Shown here piece by piece: positions 26,809 through 38,210 of a stretch of DNA of 64,000 nt. The position numbers and the translations under genes are program-made. The stretch comes from Nymphaea colorata (taxonomy: Eukaryota > Streptophyta > Magnoliopsida > Nymphaeales > Nymphaeaceae). The notes under the pieces were generated by a model. It made no database searches and was not told the DNA's origin. It saw only the letters and a program-made list of their open reading frames with translations. Location of the stretch: contig NC_045151.1 in the NCBI RefSeq assembly GCF_008831285.2, positions 11,336,571-11,400,570 on the forward strand, written 5' to 3'. Position 1 is the stretch's first letter. Each line of letters starts with the position of its first letter.

Positions 26809-28186
26809 TTATCTCTTCATCTTCATCACTTTCATTGATGACTTCATAGAGTTGAAAGTGTTTACACTTATGGCCTTTCTCCTATTTTTCGTCACAATTG
26901 AAGCATAGACCCTTTTTAATTCTTTTTTCTCTCTCTTGTCGAGTGATATACTTGATGGAGGTATTGTTGTTGAAGGCGAGTTTCCTCTCAACCTTTTTGA
27001 AGGTTTGAGAGGTTTTCATGAAGTTGGACTTAGGTTTAGAGGCCTGCCCAGATTTGAAAGACTTCTTCAATGCTTAAAATCGCCGATTCTTTTCCTCGAT
27101 CTTACGAGCCATAGCAAAACAGTTGCACAACTCAGTTGGGGGTTGTGCCAACATAAAAATCCCTATTTCTTCCTTAAGTCCCCCTATCAAATTGCCGATG
27201 AGGGTCTCATTAGGCCAGTCCCTAACCATGCTCATGAGATCCTCAAATCTACTTTGATATTCTTGTACTGCTGAAGTTTGCTTGAGATTTTTCAATTCTA
27301 CATTGTAGTTTACAAAGGTTGACTCACTGAATCTTATAAGGAGCTGATTTTTGAACTCTTGCCACATAATACCCAGACATATATGAATTAATTAGCGATA
27401 CCACTGCATTGCTTCATCCTCGAAATGCATAACTACATACATATCCTTCTGCTCTTCGATAATATTCTAGCCTAAGAAGTACTGTACTGCTTTGAAAACC
27501 CAATCTTGTGCCTTACGTCCATTAAACTTAGGAAAATCCATTTTAGGCATTCTTGATTCATCTTGATTTCTCCACCTTCTATCTCCTTGGTTAAGACCAA
27601 CATTACGTCGTCTTCCCCCAGGTGCAAACATCATGTCCATCTCCTGGTCTAAGTCTTCCTCTAACCATCCTAAAGTCATGAAGTGCATAGATCTTTGGTC
27701 ATTTCCCAACCTTTGGCCCCCTTGGTTTTGTCTTGCTTCTTGAAAAACCCTCCTAATCTCATTAGGGTTGGGTCTCCCATCGGTCCTCCTCGCCCTTTCC
27801 CCTACATGAACCATTCCTTCAGTTTCACTTCCCCCATTTGTCAGTTGAGGTAGTTCACGTTTTCATTGGTGTTGAGGGTTGGTCACATTCGATGCCCTTG
27901 GAACTTGGGTAAGAGCACGAGGTGGCACTACCCCATCTCCATGTTGGCTGGTTACCCTACGTGTGTCATCAAGGAATGCTTCACTAACTGCTCCTATAGG
28001 GGCGTTTCTCCTATAATAGGAAGAAGTATGGGACCGTGGTGGATCTTTCTTTTTCTCCAAGATTTTAAGACGTTCCTCTTTTTGTTGAATCCGAGTTTGC
28101 ATTTGTTCCATAGACTTACTCATCCCAGCCAATTGACTAAGGATTATGTCTAACTTAGGGTCCGATGTCGTCCCTTGTTCAACCAC
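26809..28186 (-). pseudogene. Gag polyprotein remnant
   Basis: Pieces in order: 28186-27863 (coiled, Gln/Lys-rich start with LSQLAGMSKSMEQMQTRIQQ), 27814-27467 (MPKMDFPKFNGRKAQDWVFK, the conserved capsid entry), 27367-27074 (WQEFKNQLLIRFSESTFVNY and VQEYQSRFEDLM, the retrotransposon gag domain), 27070-26809 (basic linker with zinc-knuckle start GLCFNCDEK, the GHKC part falling in another frame). At least three frame breaks separate them. Confidence 0.9.
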
Positions 28187-28480
28187 ACGGGTTTCTTCTA
28201 CGACAAGCCTACTTTCTTCCTCAATTTCATGGTATCATTTTCTACAGTCTTACCTTTTCATGGGATCAACTTATATCAACTCAAACAATTGAAATAAGAC
28301 TGAAATTTACTCGAAATTACCGCTGAAGAACTGAATGTAAATTGCTGAAATCCAAACTCAACTACTGCTCAAAACTGAACTAAAACTGCTCCAAACACTG
28401 CCAAAACTGAAAATGCTGAAATCTGACTGTATCAGGGCGATCTTCAAGAAGAATTCCAACAACAATTCAGTTCTCCAACC

Positions 28481-28491
28481 GCTCTGATACC
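28481..28491 (-). promoter_or_regulatory. Primer binding site (tRNA-Met type)
   Basis: Minus strand GGTATCAGAGC matches eleven of the twelve bases of the Met-tRNA primer site TGGTATCAGAGC. It stands just downstream of sequence ending CCCTAATAGTC, which fixes the inner edge of the 5' LTR to within a few bases. Confidence 0.75.
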
Positions 28492-28493
28492 GA

Positions 28494-31400
28494 CTATTAG
28501 GGTCGGTCTTGCAGCGACAGAAATGAGCACGTTGCCGGCCGATCCTATTCCAAGATCTAAGAGGATTCTTGCTGCTCAATGGTATGGGATTTAAAAATAT
28601 TAATTACAGCAAAGGTTTTTCCAGCTAGACAGTCACCCTGACGCAAATGAGTAAGTCAAGATTAACACGAGAGGCTTCCCCTACTCGGCTCCACCTACTA
28701 CAATCAACTAAGGGTGTGAAGAGGCTTAATACAACCATAAGTGATTACATAAAACACTCCTCTTTAATCATACATTCATCCATTCGTTCCACCCTATCAT
28801 GCAATCCCTATTCGTAGCAAATCACACACAAACCCTAGGTAGGCTTACAACCCGGGAGTTGTGTCCTTAGTCCACGGCCTTAGAGGTATCCCAGCTGGTT
28901 GTGTGTCAAGAGAGGGGCTCAAAAGCAAGTACGCCCAAAGCCTAGTTCTATAGGGTGAACCAAACCTCACCTCCTGAGGCCTCACTCGAGCACTCCACGT
29001 GCATGACAAGGGACAAATCCGGCAGAAGTATTCTGCCTCTTAGTACTCAGCTTCTCACGGGCACGGGCAGCACGTCCGAGCCTTTTCACTAGAACAAAGT
29101 ACAAAGTAATCAATCTATTATCGAAATGGACAACATAGGAGAGAAGTGGATCTAATCTTCCAATCTCCACTTAATCCCTAGTTGAATCAAGATGATGTTG
29201 GGGATGCAATCGCCGACACTACCCGGCGAACGTGGTTACTTCTCTTCTCGCCAACAACTCTACGCGGGGTTTATGCCTCACGGTCTTTTGCTGAAAATCA
29301 AGTTGTAGGGCAAATTCCAGCAAATATTAAGTTTGAAAAATTAACAATGTATCAACTTCCAAACAGGGAAGCCTTCACCGTGTATGACCGTATGAACCCC
29401 GGTTTTTGGTAGAGAATAGGTGAGGCCATCAACAGTAGGTGCCAACGGACATTGAGGTTTTCCTCACAGTTACACTCCTTAAATCTCTAGCCAACTATCT
29501 TCGGCAGCACTCTCTACTCCTTCACACGACCCCTTCTCACGATTCATGGTAGAGGTTCGTCGGGTAGAAACAACAAGAGTTGGCAGAGATCAAAGTCCAA
29601 ACAACAAGAAAAATAGAGTGAGAACAAGTAGTTGCACTTCACCAAAAACGCGAGTTAACTCCAAGGAAGTGAAATCAATTGGGGGAGGCTGACGTTGGAA
29701 ATGCCAATGTGTGCATGCCTTCCACTGTTCGGTGTATGGAGCTCATTCCGGTGAGGTATGTCAGTCGGAATACGGCGGGTAGGGCTTCTTCTTCTCCTCG
29801 ACTGCCTTTTGTATTTTAGTAAATCCACCAAGCGATGTTGTCCTCCTCTCCCAATGGTTGTGAGGGTTCGAGAGAGCTCATTTTTTTTATGCCTTAGTCT
29901 TCCTTCCAAGTTAGGCCAAATCGGACTCCTCTAATTAGGGCGGAAAGGAAGAAGACTTCCCTTGTTGGTGAACGTCGCACGATGCAAGAGGAACTTCCCA
30001 AATTCAGCTCATGTATCCCACTTGCTAAATCAATTGCTTCAAGTCACCTAGGATTCCTCCACGTGTTGGTAGAAGGTCCCCCCTAGGGCACGTGTGGCTT
30101 GCTCCTTCATTGTTCGGATGTTCCAGGTTCAATGAACTCCAAGGGCGCCTACCACATTCCTTATTCGTAGGAGACGATTAAAGAAGTGGAATCGCCTTTA
30201 TGGGGTGTGCGAGCTGCCCTAGGTCACGTGGCACCTCCACATTACTCCACTTGATACCTTCCTCAACTGCTCACGTCCAGGTTCAATGAACCTACAGGGC
30301 ACAAAGATCACTTTCCTAAAGGATTAGGAGCGGTTAAGGAAAGTGCCCTCATTTCTTTTTGAACGAGGGACACTTGGTGCACGACCCTCACGTGAGCTGA
30401 AAACCATCCCAAAATAGTCGCTCAACTGGAGGACGCCTTCCTTCTCAGCCTGCCACGTGTCCTCCCACAATTCCTTGGCACGATCAGCCTCTCCAAATCC
30501 ATTGGAATTGATCAAGGAAAGTGGTTGATCATGGCACCTCTCCAAACCCTAAACGGCCAGGGTTTCTTGGAGTTTGTGGCGCTAGGGGATATGACGATCT
30601 TGCTTGGACCAAGCCCTTCACAAATAATTAGTAAACTTAGAAAAATGAATCCATAGTAAGGGTAATCTCGAAATTATTCACCAAAATTCCAGAGTGGTTC
30701 CGATTTGGTCGGAACTAGACGGAATTATCACTAGCGATGAAAGATTGAACCCCGATGTCTGGCAAGGATGCTGGTGTAGTCTAGAGACTTTTTATCATCC
30801 ATTTTGTCATTAAACGAGGTCCGATCATCACGAAATTTGAGTATGTTGTAGAGGATATTGATATAAATCCAACGGTGCCAAGCACGTCTACAAACTCCCA
30901 GTGGATCACCGGAAACAGCCTTCTGAATAGGCAATTATGCTACGGTCTCCTACAGGGACCTGAGGTACTTGTCTTAGCCGAATCTTCTTCTTCTTCCTCC
31001 TCTTTTCTTGCCTTACGATGTTAAGAATCAGTCCCTCGCACAACGAGCATGAAATCCAGTCATCTGACCATGGAAATCCAAAGATTCATCTGTTGTTAGA
31101 CTGTTGTCATAGACAGCTGAATGCGTCGACTTGTCTTTGAAGAACCGCCGCTTAGATATTCGACCTAGTTCAATACCGCGTAGATTTACCCCAGTTAGAA
31201 GAAGACTCCTTCGAATGCAAGGGAGATTCACATGTTGATCTCGTTCGGATAGAACCAAAACTTCTATGGCTAAGAAAAGGGAAGATCATGTGCTTAGCTT
31301 GAGAATAGAAGTTCTACCGATGGTTGAATGTGTTGGAGATCGCCGGCGCCAAAACCATGGGCTTCGTTGCCTCCTCCACGCCCCCAATGAATCAGCCGCC

Positions 31401-32339
31401 TCTAAACCTCTTCGTGATCAAGAGGAATGCACGGTTGTTCACCTAAGTACCTTGGTTTGGGGTGAAACGATGCTGAACTCCTCCGTTAATGGCTTTCGGC
31501 AACCATTCTTCTAGACAAATCCACCAATATTCTCACGGCACTGGTGAGTATTGCTGTGTAGTGCTTCCAAGGAAGCCACACCCTAGGGACCAAGATCTCC
31601 ACGCAAGGAGGAAAGAGAATACTCAAATTTGATTATGCAAGAATGAATACAGTGTCTCGATTTTTAGCTTTTATAGTGTAGATAAAATTGGTTCAAATAA
31701 AGTCTCGAGATGAGACGCACACAAAACCGAATCAAACAAAAAAACCGGTACAGAAGCAAATATCGTCTCTAAAAGCAAATAACAAAGTCAAAGTCAAAGT
31801 CTGGGTTTGGGCCTAAGCCCTCATGTGGCCAGGTTAAGAAGAGCTCTTCGATCTGGATATGAAAAGTGGCTCATGCCCAACTCGCCTAGGTTGCCCTAAG
31901 CTGCTAGAGTCAACTCCTTTCCTTGCTGAGCCCACTGTCTTCATCATCTAGTCATTGAGTGCCTAGTTCTTCCTCCCGTCTCACGCCCTTATCCTCTTTT
32001 GGGCTTTCGACGCATCTCTTGCTCTCTGCCAAGTCCAGTCTGTTAACCTTACTAGGATCTCATGCATAGTTGCCAGACACTACCGCATCGGGCTCTCGCA
32101 AGGTAACCTCCCTAAGATCTCCCATGTATGCTGCATGGACTGCCTTCTCCCACTACTTACCCTCACTTTGTTTTCCGCCTTGGTCGTTAGCAAAAATCCC
32201 TTCGCCATTAGCCTCCCTATGCTTCTCCTCGCTTCTCGCAGGCATTCCATCGCAAGAAAAGATAACTTCACTTAAGTTTAAGCCGCCTTCGGCGGAGGTC
32301 CCAATGCAGGATAGTCAAGCTCTAAGTGGGCTTGTATCA
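28494..32339 (-). repeat. Right (5') LTR of the chromovirus, about 3.85 kb
   Basis: The outer end, read on the minus strand, starts TGATACAAGCCC; the inner end lies at the primer site. The outer 1.7 kb (30618-32339) matches the left LTR. The inner 2.1 kb is present only here and is assigned to the LTR because it lies between the shared part and the primer site. On the plus strand it also carries an 82-codon frame (31266-31514) parallel to the one in the left LTR. Confidence 0.65.
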
Positions 32340-32770
32340 ACCTTGAAGTAAGGGAGCTCCCTTCTAACTCCAAACAGTATTCTCAAAAAAAGCAAGATTT
32401 TTGAAAATGTGCTCAGATTTAACCCCATAACCTGAATGGATTGAAGCAAGGGATCTTATTCCTTATAGTTTCAAATAAGATTTTCAAAAGAAGTAAGGTT
32501 TTTGAAAATGGGCTTAGGTTTAATCCCTTAACTAACTTTAGGAAGATAATTTTGGATGAAGTAAATTTTTGAGAACTAACTTAGGTTGAACTCCTTAACT
32601 TGATTGGGTTAGAGAAAGGGAGTAAATCCCTAATAGCATTGAAAGGGTTTTGAAAGAAGTAATTTTTTCTGAAAATGTACTCATGTTTAACCCCTTAACC
32701 TGAATGGGTGGAAGCAAAGTACTTAACCCTTATAGCTTCAAGAAGTAAATTTTCAAAAGAAGGGGAAGCA
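32340..32770. repeat. ~100-bp tandem array, right part
   Basis: Units of the same array as 20270-20922 (TTTAACCCCTTAACCTGAA, GGGTGGAAGCAAAG and similar). One unit is disrupted around 32535-32600, and there is a short direct repeat (AAAGGCCCAATTTTGGAAAA) just beyond the array at about 32790-32830. Confidence 0.8.
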
Positions 32771-33276
32771 CTTTCAAATAAAAAAGGCCCAATTTTGGAA
32801 AATATATGAAAGGCCCAATTTTGGAAAATATATTTGATATTTGAAAAAAAAAAGACAAATTTTTTACAAACTCAATCCCACGTCTGAAATAGGGCACGCA
32901 CAGACATGCTAAACCACTACAAGTTCCATGGTTAATTTTTTATCCTCGATGTACCATCTCTTCCAGATGATAAGGGAAAGTGGGAAGTCACTAGATTCAA
33001 TGAGATTGGATTGAGTTTGAATGGCTTGGGAATCCATTCCATGAATAGACTAGTAGGTTGCTAAGAATGAAAGAGAGAACATCTTCCAAACCCAAAGGTG
33101 ATTAGGGAACTCATATGCTCGGGAGCAAGAAACATAACATAAATGTCATCATTCTCTTTAAACAATGATTTTGTAATTGATAGCTCAATAATTTCCAAAT
33201 TTTGCTTATAAGCTTTTAATACTTGTAGTATTGAAGATATGTAACTCTCATCTTTCAATGGTATTCACTAAGTAGT
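32771..33276. other. Unrecognised, between array and LTR copy 2
   Basis: No gene seen. The 65-residue minus-strand frame at 33258-33061 has no domain I recognise. It may be internal retroelement sequence. Confidence 0.4.
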
Positions 33277-35980
33277 TGTTAGCACCCCAATTTTTTCCAA
33301 AAAGACTGTATTTTATTTTATTTGGATTTAAATGAATCTTTAAACCTATGTCCAAACCTAAAACACAAAATTCCAATTCAAAACCCAACTTTAGACAAGA
33401 AATTCAAATCCAAAATCCAATTATCAGATCTAAATTAGATCCAAAACCCAAGTCAAATCCAAATAAGAATTTCAAAATTCAAAACAGAAATCAAAACAAC
33501 AAAATTTGAATTTATGAGCACCGAGCGCACGTGCACGGGCCTTCCCTTCACTTTATGTTTCGTTCTCACACCAAGATGCGTTTTTGAGCCTAAATCGCTT
33601 GCTAGAATGCATTGATGACCAATTGAACCCAATCCAGATTCAAAACAAGCCCAAAGTCACTCAAAACAGAGTCAGACCACCCATTTGTGACAACAAGCAT
33701 CTTTTATACACATTTTAAATAAAAAAAAGTTTTGTACTAAACAGTTTTTTTATTTTTAAATTTTAAATTTTGGCTCCAAAACTCTCTATAAATGCCCCCA
33801 CATTGTTCCCTCTTGAATTCAAATTTTGAATTTTGAATTTTGAATTTTAGCTACAAAACTCCCTATAAATGCCCCCACAATCTTCCCTCTTGAGCATGAG
33901 CAAACCATGGAGAAACCTCTCATGCTTCCTCACTGAATTTTTTTATTTTCCCTTAACTATTTCTTTCCATTTCTTTCTCCTTCTCGAACCTTGGGAGAAA
34001 TCTTCTCCAAGCCCAAACTCTTCAAGAGAGCACAAGGGGATCTTTTGAGGGACATTTTCATCATCTTAGATCTTCATCTAAGATGATCTTAAGATCATTC
34101 AAAGGAGGAGACTCATCTATATTCGAGGTATGTAATCCTCCATTTTTATTTTCATTTCTTATTATCACCTCTCCATGGCCATGCAAGAAAACTCCAATGA
34201 TTTTCTATCCAGAATCGAGAGCTATGACTTGAGGGCATCGAGAGCATGAACAAAGTGAAACAAATGTCATTTCTTCATTTATTCCTCAAAAATATGCTTG
34301 CTATGATGAGTTATTTATAGTTTATGCTTGAGATGATGTCCATGTATGATGTATTACTTTTCCTTTAATTAATGAGCAAATGCACGATGAGAACGAGTGT
34401 TTGGTTTGGGATTTCCTCATTTTTATGTTGATTTTTGAGGTTGAGACTTATCGAACATGGGAAAGCCCCTCACAAATTTGTACATGTTAATATGTATTTT
34501 CATGTTTAGTTTATTTCTTAATCACCCAATTAGGGACCCCAATAAGTGTTTTCTTATGTTGCTTTTCATTTCATGAATGTTTGATTTTCTTCCATACCCA
34601 ACGGTGGGAGAACTAAATTTTCTTATGATAAACATGATTTTATGTTCACACATCAAATATTTGAAATCATGTTTTCTAAATGATTTTCAAAAGCAAATAC
34701 ACTCTTTAATGCGTCTTTGGAGACTTAGCCTAGGCTCTTGCATGAGTCTAAGTTCCTTTCTGGCCTACATAAAAGTCATCTCTTGATTTCATTTTCATGA
34801 AGACATATACGTATATACATGTTATATATGTATACATGTACATGAGTACCTTTTTTTTGTTTTTCTCTCTTTATGATTTAACATGTTCTTTTCTAAATTC
34901 TTATGCGCTTACATATATAAATGAATACTTGTATGTGTGTTCCATTTTCTCTTTTTTTCTTTCTCTTTAAGACCACTCCCTCTCTCTCCTTCTAAAATCT
35001 CCTTCTCTTTCTCTATTTGATTTAAACTTCTTTTTCAGAAGCTTTTGTATATGTATACATACGTATATATATACATATATATGTATATATAAGTATGTTT
35101 ATGTATATGTATCTTTCTCTTTTTAAAATCTTTTGTGGTTTTCAAAATCTCCTTCTCTCTCTTTTTCTGTACATTCCTCTTACATTCAAGTCTTTCCACT
35201 TTTTCATTCTCTTGAATATTTTTCTCCCAAGATCTTTTTATTTTTCGACTTCACCAAGACCAAAACTCAAGTAATGACCCAATATTGGATTCATGCTTGA
35301 CAATCTACAACCCCATTCCATTTTCAAAAACTTTTCTTTCTCCATAAAAATATTATGACAACTATAAAAACAAAAATCTTAGATGTATGTGGTGGTAGGA
35401 ATGTTTTTATGTGAATGTTATGGTAGGAATGAATGATTTCATTTTAATCATGTTGGATCAATGCATTTATACATTCACATTCACTTAACATAAAAAATGA
35501 TCACAAGTACATCTCGAAAAGAACTTAAGCAATATGAGATGAAGCTCCAATTACGTAGTAACCGAATTAGAGCAAAACTTTAAACCTACTTGAGTCTTAA
35601 GAGAATACCAAAGTGATTTCCAAAAGATGATATTCAAATGTTTCCAAACAATATTTGTAAAGATTTCTCAATTCAAGATTTTCTCAAATAAAAATGTTTT
35701 ACACTCTCAAGTGATTCTTCAAAAACTTTTTCAAAAGTTTGAAACATCAAATCTTCAACATTTTCTCAAACACAACACTGCATTTAGAATGAAAGTTGTT
35801 TAAACAAAAACAGAATAAATCAATAATAAACATATCCCTTGAATTGATTACCCATGGTAAAGGCGCCGGGAATGGTCGATCATCGTACCGACAGGCGAGT
35901 CTCTTTCTCTCTCATTTCAAAACAAAACCTCATTTTTCTAGAGCACTCCAAAAACTAAAATATTTTTTGGGATGCAAACA
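33277..35980 (+). mobile_element. LTR family L copy 2 (2704 bp)
   Basis: Starts TGTTAGCACCCC and ends GGGATGCAAACA, homologous end to end with copy 1 but without the GC-rich block found there at about 14000-14180. The flanking pentamers are GTAGT (33272-33276) and AGAGT (35981-35985), which do not match exactly. It may be an aged solo LTR or a recombinant one. It contains the conserved block GGTAAAGGCGCCGGGAA near the end. Confidence 0.85.
33765..33900 (+). promoter_or_regulatory. Duplicated core promoter in LTR copy 2
   Basis: Two tandem units of about 77 bp, each with CTATAAATGCCCCCACA (TATA boxes at 33787 and 33864) followed by TTCCCTCTTGA. They are joined by an AATTTTGAATTTTG simple repeat. 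Copy 1 has one unit only. Confidence 0.8.
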
Positions 35981-37457
35981 AGAGTCAATATCCATTTCTA
36001 ACTATTACTGTCAAATTTCTAAGAGGAAGTGCTCTTCATTTCCTTGACATAGCATAAAGGACTCAATTTTTAGTTTCATAGAAAACTATACAAAAGAAGC
36101 AGATATTAGCTTAGAACGGCTGTCTACAAAAGGTCTATGCATTCTACACTTACGAGTTCAATCCCTTTTCCATTTTTAGTAGGCACTTTTATTTTTAAGT
36201 TTCCTTTTGCCCTTAGCTTCTTTGAATTTTGGCTTTTCTTTCATCATTTTTTCATTTTCCTTTGATTTTCTTGCTTTGATTTTGCTTTTGTTTTTTGAAT
36301 TTCAAGCTGACCTTAATCTTTGAGGGAAATACCTCACCAACCCATAGGCTACTAAGAAGGTCCACCACCTTGGTAGTTATGCAAAGTTTTATTATACATA
36401 ATGTCATGTTATATTAGGTCTTTTATTGAACCCTTGTAACATGCTTTGGGCTAGCAGCTCCTATACCAATTGGCCTTCGGGTATCAGGTGCCGAACACCA
36501 CTTGGACTTATTTGCTTGAGTTTAGAATGCTTCTCTAGCATGACAAAACAAAAGTTTGTAAGTATCTAACTTCATAAAAAAGATACAAATCAACTTTAAT
36601 GTGCAACCAAATATCTTAAGTACTGACACAGATTAACAACTACATTTGCTCTGGGTCCATCTTCTGATACTCATTTTGCTAAATACCAAGACTTTTTAGG
36701 TCATTAAGTCTTCCATCTCATAGCATTTTTTTGTTTAGTCTCTATAGATGTTTGATTACTAATGCAAGTAGAATTTCTTGCCACAATATCCTCAATGTCA
36801 TGGGCTTCTTCCTTTATGTATCATAGAAGATCTTTCAAGTCTCCCACTTTTGTTTATTGATAATAAAAGCTTGAAACTTTTTATTTTCCTCAATGAATAC
36901 GAAAAGTAAAGTGAATACCATCTCAATGTACATAATTCTTTTTTTTTTTCACAAAAGGTAGAACTTGAAATTTTTTGAGAATTTTTGACATCAAATGTCA
37001 TGTTGCCTGGATAAGCAACCTCTCTCTTATCCAAAGAGAGGGTGACTATTGAAAAGATGGCCAATAGGGTGGGTTTGTAGGGTCCTCTTGTGAGGCAAAG
37101 GTGGCCTAGGGGTCATGAGTTCTTGGTGAGGTTATAAGTGACAAAGAATTTCCATAGACAATTGTGAGATAATACTTCTCTTTCCCCAAAGAGAAGCCTA
37201 GGACCAACCAGCTTGTATATTAGCTTGCAAAACTATATAGATTAAATTGGAGTGTTCCCAGCTAGACTTCCTATTTGCCCTAGGGTCATCCAAGCCAAAT
37301 TTTGTTTGGTTGTTAGGGTGGTTTGGCAAGTTGATAGCACCTCAAAGAAATGACTTCCCCTTGAACTCTCCATTGGCAGGATCTAGCTCCTACCTCCTAA
37401 GCAAAACAAACTCTTCAGAATTTTTTCATTTTATGGTTTCATTGAGAGAGGTAGGAC
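35981..37457. other. Unrecognised sequence, no gene seen
   Basis: AT-rich with scattered stops in every frame. It is probably the 3' untranslated part or flank of the Tat-like element to its right. No domain is visible. Confidence 0.4.
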
Positions 37458-37664
37458 GTCGTGAAGTGTTAATCTCACAACTAATTCTTCTAACTGACAA
37501 GGACACTAATCTCGATTGCTGAAAATAGTTGGAATGAAAGGGTTGATTCCATAGCCAATCCTAACAAACTAGGACACCACTCTTGATTGTAGAAAGTAGT
37601 TGGGGTGAAAGGATTGATCCCACGACCAACTCCTCACGAACTAGGATACCACTCTTGGGGATTG
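37458..37664. repeat. 71-bp tandem repeat, about three units
   Basis: Units at 37458, 37529 and 37600 share phrases such as GAAAGGATTGATCCCA and ACTAGGATACCACTCTTG; the first unit is more diverged. It lies 3' of the integrase C-terminus of Tat-like element 1, matching the position of the array next to element 2. Confidence 0.82.
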
Positions 37665-38210
37665 GTTTTGTATAAAAAGTAATTGTAAATTGTTTTCAAA
37701 ATATTAGCCTAAAAAATATTTGACTTTTTGGAATTTTTTTGTCTTTGAAAAAGCGAGTTTTCTTTCTATGAACTGCTTTTCAGGAGTAGGTTTGGAATGT
37801 TGGAGGACAAAGAGGATCCCAAGGGCTGGTTATGGAGTGAAGAGTTTCGACAAAAAATAAGATAATCTATAGAATAAATGAGGAAATCATGCGGAACGCT
37901 CATTTCATCAATTTCGAAATCTCTTTTGAAAATCTTTTTGATTTAAGTTTGGTCATGTGAACTTTAAACCATGAGGTGGGGGTTTTGGATTTATGGTCCC
38001 TAAAGATGCCCTAGTGTGGTTGTAAAATCAACAATGTTCGAGCTCGAAGAGGTACATTAGGATGTTAGCAGATCTGATCTCCCGATGGAGAAAGGCATAA
38101 ATATATGAAAAGAGATTGAAAATGAATGTAGTTTCTTTATTGATGTTTAGAATCAAAAGCATAGGTGGAGTTTACACAATGATGGTAGAACTTCTTGAAG
38201 TGTAAAGCAT

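Larger units (their letters stand above)
20970..32339 (-). mobile_element. Degenerate Ty3/Gypsy chromovirus, whole element
   Basis: Reading from right to left: 5' LTR (28494-32339), primer site (28481-28491), gag, protease, reverse transcriptase, RNase H, integrase, chromodomain, polypurine tract (23408-23422), 3' LTR (20970-23407). The domain order PR-RT-RNH-IN-chromodomain is that of plant chromoviruses. Frameshifts, stops and altered catalytic residues show it is dead. It lies inside a ~100-bp tandem array. The first bases outside the right LTR end are ACCTT; no matching target duplication survives on the rearranged left side. Confidence 0.9.

Noticed and set aside
13561-35980. LTR copies 1 and 2 as the two ends of one ~22-kb retrotransposon
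   Set aside because: Copy 1 has its own identical pentamer (CATAG) on both sides, which marks it as a separate solo LTR, and the sequence between the copies contains unrelated elements.
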